Assembly: GCF_000443165.1 (NCBI RefSeq)
Contig: NZ_ATJV01000055.1
Coordinates: 1-46,929 of the forward strand
Reading direction: 5' to 3'
DNA length: 46,929 bases
Source: Thauera terpenica 58Eu
Lineage (GTDB): Bacteria; Pseudomonadota; Gammaproteobacteria; Burkholderiales; Rhodocyclaceae
Both the position numbers and the translations under genes were made by a program. A model generated the notes under the pieces. It searched no databases. It was not told the DNA's origin and saw only the letters and a list, made by a program, of their open reading frames with translations. Positions 22,771 to 31,077 of the stretch are shown piece after piece. Position 1 is the first letter of the stretch; each line of letters opens with the position of its first letter.

Positions 22771-23141
22771 TGGATCTGCATGCACGCATTCTCGAATGCA
22801 TCGAACATGAACACGGCGACCTGCTCGCCGCAGCACCCCAGCTGAACCAGGACGCCCTCGACATCCGCTTGCGCAATGGGGTCATGCTGACGGTACGCTA
22901 CGCCGCCGCCGACGCCTACTCGCTGCGCTGGCGTACGGGCCTGGGAAGCGACATGGCAGAGCTTGGCATCGATACCGCACCCAGCCATCCCCACCTCGCA
23001 ACACACCCCAACCACCTGCACCTGGCCGACGGGACGGTCGTGCCCGATCCGGTCACGCGCACCGATGCCAGCCCCGAGGCCAACGTGTGTGCGCTGGTCT
23101 CCGCCCTCGCCCACGACCCGCAACTCGGCACGCAAGCGTGA
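22770..23141 (+). CDS. TumE-like protein in the nos cluster
   Basis: A 123-residue protein. The second half has IDTAPSHPHLATHPNHLHL, then GTVVPDP, close to the H-P-x-L-x-T-x-P-H-H-x-H pattern of TumE-family (DUF6516) toxins. The first half, with VRYAAADAYSLRWRTG, suits the beta-sheet of that fold. TumE is normally paired with an XRE-type TumA antitoxin; none is seen here, and the coupled upstream gene is not a helix-turn-helix. It may be a domesticated relative with a nos-linked role. The stop overlaps the next gene as GTGA. Confidence 0.6.
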   Translation: MDLHARILECIEHEHGDLLAAAPQLNQDALDIRLRNGVMLTVRYAAADAYSLRWRTGLGSDMAELGIDTAPSHPHLATHPNHLHLADGTVVPDPVTRTDASPEANVCALVSALAHDPQLGTQA

Positions 23142-23776
23142 CATCCGCCCCTGTGCGCAGCCGCGCCCTCCTGCTTGGCTCCGCGGCCGTGTGCATGACG
23201 GTCGCAGGGGCGTTGTTCTGGCAGTATGCGACAAGCAGGGGAGGGGCTGACTTCACCCCCCCCCAGGAAGACATCTGCATCGTGCCGCCTGCACGCGTGT
23301 CGCTTGCCCACCCCTACGACCCTGCATCGGGGCTCGGCATGTATGACGTCCGCCCGATTCCTGCAGACGCCCGTTGTCCTGTGTGCGGCATGTATCCGGC
23401 ACGCTTCCCGAAATGGGCAGCACAGATCATCTTCAAGGACGGTTCGGCGCACTTCTTCGACTCGCCGGTCGACCTCTTCATGTTCCTGGAGGACTCTGCG
23501 CGCTTCGACCCCACCCACAAGGCGGAAGACGCGGCTGCGTTGTATGTCGCAGACCATCGCAGTGGCGCCTGGGTGGACGCCCGCCAGGCGACTTTCGTCA
23601 TCGACTCCAGCGCCAAGGGGCCGATGCGAGGGCCCGACCTGCCAGCCTTTGCCAAGCTTGCCGACGCTCAGGCCTTTGCCACCGAGTACGGCGGTCGTAC
23701 GCTCGGCTTTGTCGACCTTGACCGCAGCGTGATGGGCGGATTGCGCAGTTCGACCCACGCCGGGCACACCCACTAA
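23138..23776 (+). CDS. Second NosL-family protein, membrane-anchored, with intact CPVCGM
   Basis: A 212-residue protein with an N-terminal membrane anchor (residues 8-30) rather than a lipobox. The metal motif DARCPVCGMYPARFPKWAAQ is complete, and FFDSPVDLFMFLED and FATEYGGRTLGF are also typical of NosL. It ends in a His-containing tail (HAGHTH) that could bind copper. Start GTG 23138 overlaps the previous stop as GTGA; a longer frame from 23087 is unlikely. The protein probably handles copper for NosZ, alone or with the lipoprotein NosL. Confidence 0.85.
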   Translation: MTSAPVRSRALLLGSAAVCMTVAGALFWQYATSRGGADFTPPQEDICIVPPARVSLAHPYDPASGLGMYDVRPIPADARCPVCGMYPARFPKWAAQIIFKDGSAHFFDSPVDLFMFLEDSARFDPTHKAEDAAALYVADHRSGAWVDARQATFVIDSSAKGPMRGPDLPAFAKLADAQAFATEYGGRTLGFVDLDRSVMGGLRSSTHAGHTH

Positions 23777-23827
23777 GCGAAGCCCTGGCCCAGTCTGCCA
23801 CCCGCGCGAAGCGGGCGTGAACGAAAA

Positions 23828-23847
23828 ACGGAGGCTTGCGCCTCCGT
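23828..23847 (-). terminator. Terminator of the cytochrome c5 gene
   Basis: ACGGAGGC and GCCTCCGT form a perfect 8-bp stem with a 4-base loop. On the minus strand it is followed by TTTTT, so it mainly ends leftward transcription. It may also stop readthrough from nos. Confidence 0.7.
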
Positions 23848-23876
23848 TCCGTGATCGCTTCAAGCCGGTGTTGAGC

Positions 23877-24320
23877 TTACTCCGACTTCGCCACCATGAA
23901 GTCCACCGCCGCCTTCACCTCATCGTCGCTCAGGTTCGGCGCGCCACCACGTGCGGGCATCATGCCTTTTTCGCCGGTGTAGCCCTCGAGCGCGTGCTTG
24001 TACAAGGTGTCCTTGCCCTGGGCGATACGCGGAGCCCACTCGTCCTTGTTACCCGGAAGCGGTGCACCGGCAACGCCTGAGGCGTGGCACAGCGCGCAGG
24101 TCTTCTTGTACACACTCTCACCCCCGGCACTGGCCGGAGCAGCGGCCACCGGTGCAGGCGCGGGTGCAGCAACCGGTGCCGGCGCAGCAGCCGGTGCCGC
24201 GGCAGGCGCGGCGGCTGTGGGCGCTGAGGTCGAAGCGGCCGGGGTGCCGGAGTCCTGGCCACCACAGGCAGCAAGCAGGCCAGCGAGCACAGCGGCGACG
24301 ATCAGCGGGGTTTTTTTCAT
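23877..24320 (-). CDS. Cytochrome c5-type lipoprotein
   Basis: A 147-residue protein: lipobox LAAC near residue 20, then an Ala/Pro-rich linker of about 45 residues, then a class I cytochrome c domain with heme motif CALCH and Met ligand in GMMPARGG. This is the cytochrome c5/c555 layout of periplasmic electron carriers. It lies back-to-back with the nos cluster end, and a near-perfect FNR/DNR box sits about 100 bases upstream, so it is a good candidate electron donor to NosZ or another denitrification enzyme. The start at 24320 is fixed by the signal peptide; longer readings have no such support. Confidence 0.88.
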   Translation of the reverse strand: MKKTPLIVAAVLAGLLAACGGQDSGTPAASTSAPTAAAPAAAPAAAPAPVAAPAPAPVAAAPASAGGESVYKKTCALCHASGVAGAPLPGNKDEWAPRIAQGKDTLYKHALEGYTGEKGMMPARGGAPNLSDDEVKAAVDFMVAKSE

Positions 24321-24413
24321 GACAAATCTCCGTTCGTATGGGGCAAGCGATGCAGCACCCATCGAGCCACATCGAACTTGGCGAGATGCTAGCGCACAGC
24401 GAAATCGATACGA

Positions 24414-24427
24414 TTGACAGGAATCAA
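24414..24427 (-). promoter_or_regulatory. FNR/DNR box of the cytochrome c5 gene
   Basis: TTGAC-AGGA-ATCAA matches TTGAT-N4-ATCAA at 9 of 10 fixed positions. It is the best such site in the window. It lies 94 bases before the cytochrome start, leaving a leader of about 50-60 bases. Confidence 0.7.
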
Positions 24428-24587
24428 TTCCTGCGAAATCACCTCCGTCGCAGGCGGGCGCGAGTTCGATCGCCCGACCATGGTGCCAGAGTTCGAGGAT
24501 TGAGGCAGAATCCCGCGCAAGGTCCACCGCCAACAAGACCGGGCACTCGATACGCGCTCGGCCCACGCCCGGTATTGTCAGCCCTCG

Positions 24588-25511
24588 ATGAGCGCACTCA
24601 CGCTCCCCTCAGCCCCCGCCTACATTGGCCGCTTCGCCCCCTCGCCCAGCGGCGCGCTGCATTTCGGCTCGCTGGCGGCGGCGATGGGCAGCTATCTCGA
24701 TGCGCGCACCCACGGCGGGCGCTGGCTGCTGCGCATCGAGGACGTCGACACCCCACGCACCGTGCCCGGCGCAGCAGAGCACATCATCGCCACGCTCGCA
24801 CGCTTCGGTTTCGAGTGGGACGGCGACATCGTGTGGCAAAGCCAGCGCAGCGAAGCCTACCGTGCCGCGCTCGAACATCTGCAGGCAGCAGGTCACGCCT
24901 TTGCCTGCGCGTGCACGCGCCGCGAGATGGCCGACTCCGGACTCGCGCGCGATGGCTCACGGCGCTACCCCGGCACCTGTCGTGAAGGCCTGCCTGCCGG
25001 GCGCAGCGCACGCGCCTGGCGGGTGCGTGCGCAGGGCGTGGTGGGCTTCGAGGATGGCGTTCAGGGCTGGCAACAGGAAGACCTCGCCGCCGACTCGGGC
25101 GATTACGTGGTGCTGCGTGCCGACGGCCTGTTCGCTTATCAGCTCGCGGTGGTGGTCGACGATGCCGACGCCGGCATCACCCACGTCGTGCGCGGTGCCG
25201 ACCTGCTCGACTCCACCGCCCGCCAGATTCACCTGCAAGGCCTGCTCGGCCTGCCCTCGCCGTACTATGCTCATTTGCCGGTAGCCACCAATGCCGCCGG
25301 CGAAAAGCTGTCGAAGCAGACCCTCGCCCGTGCCATCGACACCCACCCGCCCGCCCACGCCCTGCTTGCGGCCCTCCGCTTTCTCGGCCAGGCTCCGCCT
25401 GCCGCATTGGGGCGCGCCAATACCGCCGAGCTCTGGCAGTGGGCGCTCCATCACTGGCAACTCAGCGCCGTCCCCCGCTGCCGCCACGCGCCGGCAGTCG
25501 ATATCGATTGA
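24588..25511 (+). CDS. gluQ: Glutamyl-Q tRNA(Asp) synthetase
   Basis: A 307-residue truncated GluRS relative that attaches glutamate to queuosine in tRNA(Asp). It has YIGRFAPSPSGALHFGSL (HIGH-like), LLRIEDVDTPR, a zinc site with CACTRREM and PGTCR, and EKLSKQT (KMSKS-like). The anticodon-binding domain is absent, as expected. It stands alone between cytochrome c5 and the CoA-binding gene. Confidence 0.93.
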   Translation: MSALTLPSAPAYIGRFAPSPSGALHFGSLAAAMGSYLDARTHGGRWLLRIEDVDTPRTVPGAAEHIIATLARFGFEWDGDIVWQSQRSEAYRAALEHLQAAGHAFACACTRREMADSGLARDGSRRYPGTCREGLPAGRSARAWRVRAQGVVGFEDGVQGWQQEDLAADSGDYVVLRADGLFAYQLAVVVDDADAGITHVVRGADLLDSTARQIHLQGLLGLPSPYYAHLPVATNAAGEKLSKQTLARAIDTHPPAHALLAALRFLGQAPPAALGRANTAELWQWALHHWQLSAVPRCRHAPAVDID

Positions 25512-25518
25512 GGATTCC

Positions 25519-25944
25519 ATGCACAGCAATGACATCAGCGCCGACCGCAATGCCCTTCGTGCCCTACTCGAGGACACCCGTACCATTGCCATCGTCGGTC
25601 TCTCGCCCCGCCCCGAGCGCGCCAGCAACGAGGTCGCGCGCTACCTGCGCGCAGCCGGTTACACCATCATCCCGGTCAACCCGGCGTGCACCGACGTGCT
25701 GGGCGAAAAGTGCTATCCCAGCCTGCGTGACGTGCCCGGACCGATTGACATGGTCGACGTGTTTCGCAGGTCGGAAGAAGTGATGGCGGTGGCCGAGGAC
25801 GCGATCGCCGTCGGTGCGCGCAGCCTGTGGCTGCAGCTGGGCGTGATCGCACCCGAAGCGAGCGCGCGCGCCGCTGACGCCGGGCTGAAGGTGGTGATCG
25901 ATCGCTGCACCAAGATCGAGCATGCGGTCCTGATCGGACGCTGA
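25519..25944 (+). CDS. CoA-binding domain protein (YccU type)
   Basis: A 141-residue Rossmann-fold protein. TIAIVGLSPRPERASNEVARYL is the nucleotide-binding start, followed by the family's IPVNPAC, CYPSLRDVP and the Cys in VIDRCTKIEH. Members bind CoA, but their role is unclear. It starts 7 bases after gluQ, with GAGGA upstream, and is probably co-transcribed. Confidence 0.85.
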   Translation: MHSNDISADRNALRALLEDTRTIAIVGLSPRPERASNEVARYLRAAGYTIIPVNPACTDVLGEKCYPSLRDVPGPIDMVDVFRRSEEVMAVAEDAIAVGARSLWLQLGVIAPEASARAADAGLKVVIDRCTKIEHAVLIGR

Positions 25945-25975
25945 GCAGCGCGGAGCTCGATCTCAGCCTGGCGGC

Positions 25976-27133
25976 TCAGTGCTTGTCGCCGTAGCCGGCG
26001 AGCCCGATCGCGAGGCGGACGAGCTGGTATGAAACCCAGTTGAGGGCGCGCTGCAGCAGCGACAGACGGCGCCAATCGGTCGCGCGCAACTCGCTCGCGC
26101 CATTGCAGATCGCGTGCTCGAGGCGGGCGCGCAGCTGCGTGGCAAAGCCGCTGTCATCGATGAAGATATTGGCCTCGCGCGCGAGCAGCAGGCTGAAGGC
26201 GTCGATATTGCTTGAGCCCACCGTCGCCCATCTGCCGTCAACCACCGCCACCTTGGCATGCAGGTGGCTGCGGTGATACTCGAACAAGCGGATGCCCTGG
26301 CGCAGGAAGTAGGGATAGAGCGCCCGCGTGGCGTAACGCTGCAGCGGATGGTCGGCGATACCCTGCAACAACAAGGTGATGCTCACCCCGCGCTCGGCGG
26401 CGTCGATCAGAGCCTGGCGGAAGCGCCTGCCAGGAAAGAAATACGCGCTGGCGATGACAATCTCACGCTGGGCGCCGTCGATTGCCGCCAGATAGGCATC
26501 CTCGATCGCATGGCGAAAGCGCAGGTTGTCGCGTACGACGTAAGCCGCGCAGATCTCTCCCACCGGCTCGGCTTGCGCCGGTGCCAGCAGGGGGAGTTGC
26601 TGGCGACGACGAAAGCTGGCCCAGGCAACCAGGCGCCAGAGGCGGTTCATCGAGCTGACGATGGGCGCGAGCACCGGCCCGCGCACATGCACGGCGAAGT
26701 CGTAACGCGGATGAGGCGGGCCGCCGGCGGTGAAGTCATCGATGATATTGATGCCGCCGACAAAGGCTTCGCGCCCGTCGATGACCACAACCTTGCGATG
26801 CAGGCGGCGCAAGCGGTGACGATGCAGCGACAACTTGCGCACCTCGCGGCGATAGATCAGTACCTGAACACCTTGCTCATGCAGGCGCGGCAGCAGCCGC
26901 ATGAGGAAACGGCGGCTACCGAAGCCATCGACCATGACTTTTACCGTAACGCCGCGGGCGGCCGCGCGCTCCAGTGCCGCAGCGATGCGGCGCCCGGTTT
27001 CATCATCCTCGAAGATGTAGACCTGCAGGAATATCTCACGCTCGGCGCGATCGACCGCCGCCTCCAGCGCGGGAAAATACTGTTCGCCATTCTCCAGCAA
27101 GCGCACCGCATTGCCGGGCTGGCACTGCTTCAA
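25976..27133 (-). CDS. clsB: Cardiolipin synthase B, phospholipase D family
   Basis: A 385-residue enzyme with two HKD motifs: HRKVVVIDGREAFVGGIN near 125-142 and HAKVAVVDGRWATVGSSN near 310-327. The order and the FLQVYIFEDDETG segment fit ClsB-type cardiolipin synthases, which join phosphatidylglycerol and a second lipid at the inner membrane. The start is TTG 27133, which overlaps the stop of the EEP gene as TTGA; longer readings run antisense-like through that gene. The EEP-ClsB pair is common in proteobacteria. Confidence 0.88.
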   Translation of the reverse strand: MKQCQPGNAVRLLENGEQYFPALEAAVDRAEREIFLQVYIFEDDETGRRIAAALERAAARGVTVKVMVDGFGSRRFLMRLLPRLHEQGVQVLIYRREVRKLSLHRHRLRRLHRKVVVIDGREAFVGGINIIDDFTAGGPPHPRYDFAVHVRGPVLAPIVSSMNRLWRLVAWASFRRRQQLPLLAPAQAEPVGEICAAYVVRDNLRFRHAIEDAYLAAIDGAQREIVIASAYFFPGRRFRQALIDAAERGVSITLLLQGIADHPLQRYATRALYPYFLRQGIRLFEYHRSHLHAKVAVVDGRWATVGSSNIDAFSLLLAREANIFIDDSGFATQLRARLEHAICNGASELRATDWRRLSLLQRALNWVSYQLVRLAIGLAGYGDKH

Positions 27134-27879
27134 GCCAGCGGTTCCAGTTCGGCCGTGAGCGCTGCGTGATCGGAGATCTGTGCCCAGGGCGCACCGAAAT
27201 GCACCTCGGCACGACGCACGCGAAAGCCACGCACATAGATGCGATCGAGACGGAAAAACGGCAGCGCGCTCGGGTAGCTGCGCGCCGGGCGCCCGATGCC
27301 GCCGCCAAAGGCTTCGACCAGCCCGAGCCGATCGGCGAGCAGGCGGTCGGCTCGATTGCGCCAGTCGTTGAAATCCCCCGCAATGATCAGCGGCGCCCCA
27401 TCGGGTGCCAGATCTTCCATGCGCTCGGCGAGCGCCTCCATCTGCCGTCGGCGCCCCCCTCCGGTCAGCCCCAGGTGCACGCAGACGCAATGCACCGCGG
27501 CCGCGACCCCGGGCAGCTGGATCTCGCAATGCAGCAGCCCGCGGCGCTCGAAGCGGTGCGCCGAGACGTCCTGGTTGGCCTGACTGAGGATGGCATGGCG
27601 GCTGAGGATGGCATTGCCATGGTGGCCGTGGTCGTAGACCGCATTGCCGCCGTAGGCGGTCTGCTGCCAGCTCTCCTCAGCCAGAAATTCATGTTGCGGC
27701 TGCGCTGGCCAGCTCGAATGACGCTGCGGATGAGCGAGGTGCAGGCCCTGCACCTCCTGCAGGAACACCAGATCGGAATCCAGCGTGCGCAAGCGATCAC
27801 GCAGCTCATGCACCACCATACGGCGGTTGAACTGCGAAAAGCCCTTGTGGATATTGTAGGAACAGATCCTCAGCGTCAT
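27130..27879 (-). CDS. Endonuclease/exonuclease/phosphatase family protein
   Basis: A 249-residue EEP-fold protein (as in E. coli YbhP, next to clsB). Catalytic motifs are SYNIHKGF, FLQEVQG, HLGLTGGGR, IAGDFNDW and the final SDHAAL. It is probably a phosphatase or phosphodiesterase linked to phospholipid handling. The ATG at 27879 begins exactly at the family's first strand (MTLRICSYNIHKG). It is coupled to clsB by a 4-base overlap. Confidence 0.87.
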   Translation of the reverse strand: MTLRICSYNIHKGFSQFNRRMVVHELRDRLRTLDSDLVFLQEVQGLHLAHPQRHSSWPAQPQHEFLAEESWQQTAYGGNAVYDHGHHGNAILSRHAILSQANQDVSAHRFERRGLLHCEIQLPGVAAAVHCVCVHLGLTGGGRRRQMEALAERMEDLAPDGAPLIIAGDFNDWRNRADRLLADRLGLVEAFGGGIGRPARSYPSALPFFRLDRIYVRGFRVRRAEVHFGAPWAQISDHAALTAELEPLA

Positions 27880-27904
27880 CGACCGCCTCTCCACGCAAGG
27901 CGGA

Positions 27905-29005
27905 TCAGGATAAAGCCAGCATGCGATCGAGAGCGATGCGTGCGAGTTCGGCCTCCCGCCCGGGCACCTTGATCTGGTTGACGATCTTGCCGTCGGCAAG
28001 ATTTTCCAGCGCCCAGGCCAGATGCTGCGGATCGATGCGCTGCATGGTCGAACACATGCACACCGTCGGCGCCATGAACTGCACGACCTTGCCCTGCGGC
28101 TTCATCTCCTCGGCCAGGCGGCTGACCAGGTTGAGCTCGGTGCCGACCAGCCAGTGACTGCCCGCCGGGCCCGCGCTGATGGTGTTGATGATGTACTCGG
28201 TCGAACCCACATAATCCGACTTCTGGCACACCTCCAGGCTGCTTTCCGGGTGGGAGATGACGAAGCCCTGCGGATTCTTCTCGCGCCAACGGTCGATGTG
28301 CGCCGGCTGGAACATCTGGTGCACCGAACAGTGCCCTTTCCACAGCAGGATCTTCGCATTGCGGATCTGCTCGGGCGTGAGGCCGCCGTATTCGAGGTCG
28401 GGATCCCACACCACCATCTGCTCGAGCGCGATGCCTTTCTTGTAACCGCTCCAGCGCCCGAGGTGCTGGTCGGGGAAGAACAGCACCTTCTCGCGCTTGG
28501 CAAAGGCCCAGTCGAGAATGGTCGGGGCATTGGTGGAAGTGCACACGATGCCGCCATGCTCACCACAAAAGGCCTTCAGGTCCGCAGCGGAGTTGATGTA
28601 GGTCACCGGCGTGATGATCTCATCAGGCGCGTCGAGGACCTCGGCCAGTTCGCGCCAGCAGCGCTCGACCTTGGCCAGGTTGGCCATGTCGGCCATCGAG
28701 CAACCCGCCGCGAGGTCGGGCAGGATGGCGACCTGGCTGGGCTTGGACAGGATGTCGGCAACCTCGGCCATGAAATGAACGCCGCAGAAGACGATGAACT
28801 CGGCTTCGGTCTGCGAGGCGAGGCGCGCGAGCTTGAGCGAATCTCCGGTGAGGTCGGCGTACTGATAGACATCGGCGCGCTGGTAATGGTGGCACAGCAG
28901 CACTGCGCGCTCGCCAAGGCGGGCGCGGGCGGCACGGATGCGCTCATGCGCCTCGGCGTCGGCGAGCGCGTTGAAACGGTCGAAACTGATGGTGGCTACT
29001 TGCAT
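27905..29005 (-). CDS. nadA: Quinolinate synthase A
   Basis: A 366-residue [4Fe-4S] enzyme of NAD synthesis that condenses iminoaspartate with dihydroxyacetone phosphate. Visible signatures are LLCHHYQRADVYQYADLTGDS, FCGVHFMAEVA, the conserved HPE of SHPESS, and VCMCSTM near the C-terminus. Cluster cysteines lie in FCGVHFM, EHGGIVCTS-type and MCST segments. The start at 29005 has AGGAGCC upstream; an ATG 13 codons earlier is possible. Length is normal for the long NadA form. Confidence 0.92.
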   Translation of the reverse strand: MQVATISFDRFNALADAEAHERIRAARARLGERAVLLCHHYQRADVYQYADLTGDSLKLARLASQTEAEFIVFCGVHFMAEVADILSKPSQVAILPDLAAGCSMADMANLAKVERCWRELAEVLDAPDEIITPVTYINSAADLKAFCGEHGGIVCTSTNAPTILDWAFAKREKVLFFPDQHLGRWSGYKKGIALEQMVVWDPDLEYGGLTPEQIRNAKILLWKGHCSVHQMFQPAHIDRWREKNPQGFVISHPESSLEVCQKSDYVGSTEYIINTISAGPAGSHWLVGTELNLVSRLAEEMKPQGKVVQFMAPTVCMCSTMQRIDPQHLAWALENLADGKIVNQIKVPGREAELARIALDRMLALS

Positions 29006-29150
29006 GAGGCGAATCCGGCTCCTGTCAGAAGAGAATGCGTCCATTGACTTTGGGTAGGGTGGGTTCGTGGCTGGATGTGACCTTGCGCATCGGACCCTGC
29101 GGCGGCGGCAGGGGTTCCGGCGCGGCGCAAACCCGGTTTGTAATAAAACG

Positions 29151-29603
29151 TCAGCCCTGGTGCCAGGGCAGACCGGCATGGCGCCAGCCGCCAATGCGAT
29201 TGCGCTGGCCCTTGCCGTCCTTGTCACCCTCGAAGCCTTCGAGAATGTTGTAGCAATTGCTGTAGCCCGCGCCGGCGGCAAGGCGGGCGGCGCCGTCCGA
29301 GCGCACGCCCGAGCGACACAGGAACATCACCAAGGCCTCGGTATCGACCTGCTGCCTGAGCTGGGTCAGGAAGTTGGGGTTGCGCTGCATGCCCGGCCAC
29401 GATGACCATTCGAGCTCGACTGCAGCAGGCACGCGACCGACCCAATCGAGTTCGGCACGGGTGCGGATGTCCACCAGCTTCGCGCCCGGCGCGAGTTGCC
29501 AGATCTCCCAGCTTTCAGCTGGCGTCAGTGCGCCCTGATAGGGCAGACCGAGCTTGAGCGCACGCTGTCGCGCAAGGGCCAGCAGGTCGGACAGGGTTCC
29601 CAT
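29151..29603 (-). CDS. Rhodanese-like domain protein
   Basis: A 150-residue single-domain rhodanese. The active-site loop is CRSGVRS near residue 95, with LVDIRTRAELDWVG before it and YNILEGFEG after it. The substrate is unknown; such proteins transfer sulfur. It lies upstream of nadA by about 145 bases and may or may not share its transcript. Confidence 0.85.
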   Translation of the reverse strand: MGTLSDLLALARQRALKLGLPYQGALTPAESWEIWQLAPGAKLVDIRTRAELDWVGRVPAAVELEWSSWPGMQRNPNFLTQLRQQVDTEALVMFLCRSGVRSDGAARLAAGAGYSNCYNILEGFEGDKDGKGQRNRIGGWRHAGLPWHQG

Positions 29604-29665
29604 GCGATCATCCGTCTAAAATCATGTCTTGCGCCAAGTATAGCGCGTCCTTTCTGGCCCCTCGC

Positions 29666-30859
29666 ATGCCCCCTCCCCTGTCTCATCCGCAGCTGCCGCG
29701 TGCTGCGCGCGCGCACCCCGACAACGACGATGCCCGCAAGCGCGACATTCAGCGCACCACCCTGGTGGCCGTCGCCACCAACGCCACGCTCGCGGTCGCC
29801 CAGTTCGTCATCGGCTTGTTTGCCAACGCCTTCAGCCTCGTGGCCGATGCCGCGCACACCTTGTCGGATCTGGTCACTGATCTGCTCGTGCTGCTGGCCG
29901 CGCGCCATGGCGCCGACCCCGCCGACATCAACCACCCCTATGGCCACGGTCGCATCGAGACTGCCACCACCATGGTGCTCGGCGCCGTGCTGGCCGCGGT
30001 AGGCGTGGGCTTTTTGTGGAACTCGGGCTTGCGGCTGCAGAACATGAACGCCCTGCCCGATCTGCATCCGGTCGCCCTCGGCGTGGCGGTGCTGACCCTG
30101 ATCGCCAAGGAGAGCCTGTTCCGCTTCACCCTCGCTGCCGCGCACCGACTGAAGGCGCCTTTGCTCGAAGCCAACGCCTGGCATGCGCGCTCGGACGCAG
30201 CCTCATCACTGGTGGTGGCAGTGGGCATCGGCGGCAGCCTGGCGGGCTACCCCTTCCTCGAGCCGCTGGCCGCAGCCGTGGTCGGCTTCCTGATCCTGCA
30301 CATGGGCCTGCGCCTGGGGTGGACGGCGATCCGCGAACTGATCGACACCGGCGTGTCCGAGCAGGAGCTTGAACATCTGCGCCAGACGATCGAGCAAACG
30401 CCGGGCGTCATCGGCCTGCACGAGATGCGCACGCGGCGCATGGCCGGCCGCGTGCTTTGCGATGCCCACGTGCAGGTGGCGCCCCGCCTCACCGTCTCCG
30501 AAGGCCACCGCGTGTCCGATAGCGTCTATCTGCGCGTGCGCGCCGCCCATCCCGAAGTGCAGGACGTGCTTGTGCATATCGACCCCGAGGACGACGACAG
30601 CCTGCAGGCCGTGCCGCCCGGGCGACTACCCGAACGCGCGGATGTGCTCGCTACGGTCGCCACCCTGCTCGGCCCCGATGTGGCCGTGCCCAAACGCGTA
30701 CAGATCCATTACCTGGGCGGGCGCGTGGATGTCGACGTCTTGCTGGACACCGCGCCTGCCGCGGCCGATGCGCAGGCACTGCGGCGGCGCACCCAGGACT
30801 GGCTGGCGCAACAGGCGCACTACCGCTCGATCAGCTTTTACACGCCGATCGCACCATGA
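29666..30859 (+). CDS. Cation diffusion facilitator transporter
   Basis: A 397-residue CDF-family metal/proton antiporter with six membrane helices. Metal-site pieces are SLVADAAHTLSD in helix 2 and NAWHARSDAASS in helix 5. The cytoplasmic C-terminal domain holds HVQVAPRLTVSEGHRVSD. It is followed by about 80 extra residues (from DSLQAVPPG) with an IHYLGGRVDVDVLL segment, a second small alpha/beta unit beyond the usual domain. An upstream start at 29624 is possible. Its stop codon lies inside the NtrC site of glnA. Confidence 0.88.
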   Translation: MPPPLSHPQLPRAARAHPDNDDARKRDIQRTTLVAVATNATLAVAQFVIGLFANAFSLVADAAHTLSDLVTDLLVLLAARHGADPADINHPYGHGRIETATTMVLGAVLAAVGVGFLWNSGLRLQNMNALPDLHPVALGVAVLTLIAKESLFRFTLAAAHRLKAPLLEANAWHARSDAASSLVVAVGIGGSLAGYPFLEPLAAAVVGFLILHMGLRLGWTAIRELIDTGVSEQELEHLRQTIEQTPGVIGLHEMRTRRMAGRVLCDAHVQVAPRLTVSEGHRVSDSVYLRVRAAHPEVQDVLVHIDPEDDDSLQAVPPGRLPERADVLATVATLLGPDVAVPKRVQIHYLGGRVDVDVLLDTAPAAADAQALRRRTQDWLAQQAHYRSISFYTPIAP

Positions 30860-30865
30860 TGGTGC
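30851..30865. promoter_or_regulatory. NtrC-binding site before glnA
   Basis: GCACC-ATGAT-GGTGC is a perfect dyad matching the NtrC consensus (GCAC-N5-GGTGC type). It lies about 120 bases upstream of the sigma-54 promoter, a normal enhancer distance, and covers the last codons of the CDF gene. Confidence 0.75.
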
Positions 30866-30898
30866 ATGCATGCTGACTTTCGCCCCAATGCAGTGCAT

Positions 30899-30928
30899 CA
30901 CGAAAGCCCACTGACCGAGACTTTCGTG
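30899..30928. repeat. Inverted repeat between enhancer and promoter of glnA
   Basis: CACGAAAG (30899-30906) and CTTTCGTG (30921-30928) are perfect 8-bp arms 14 bases apart. It could end transcription of the CDF gene or bind a protein. No T-run follows. Confidence 0.4.
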
Positions 30929-30971
30929 CAAGGCCCCGTGTGGCACAATGATCTTCATGCATGTGCCAGCC

Positions 30972-30988
30972 TGGCACACTTAGTGCTT
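30972..30988 (+). promoter_or_regulatory. Sigma-54 promoter of glnA
   Basis: TGGCAC-ACTTA-GTGCTT gives GG (30973-30974), ten bases, then GC (30985-30986), the -24/-12 pattern of RpoN promoters. It leaves a leader of about 80 bases before glnA. Confidence 0.7.
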
Positions 30989-31077
30989 TATCTGACTCAT
31001 CAAATTCCGCGCTCCGGTACCGAACCGGAGCGCGCCCCGCTCAACGCACACAACGCCTCATCTCACCAGGAGTGAAA

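Noticed and set aside
30942-30960. A second TGGCAC element before glnA as an alternative sigma-54 promoter
   Set aside because: The GC expected ten bases after GG is missing; the copy at 30972 has the full spacing.
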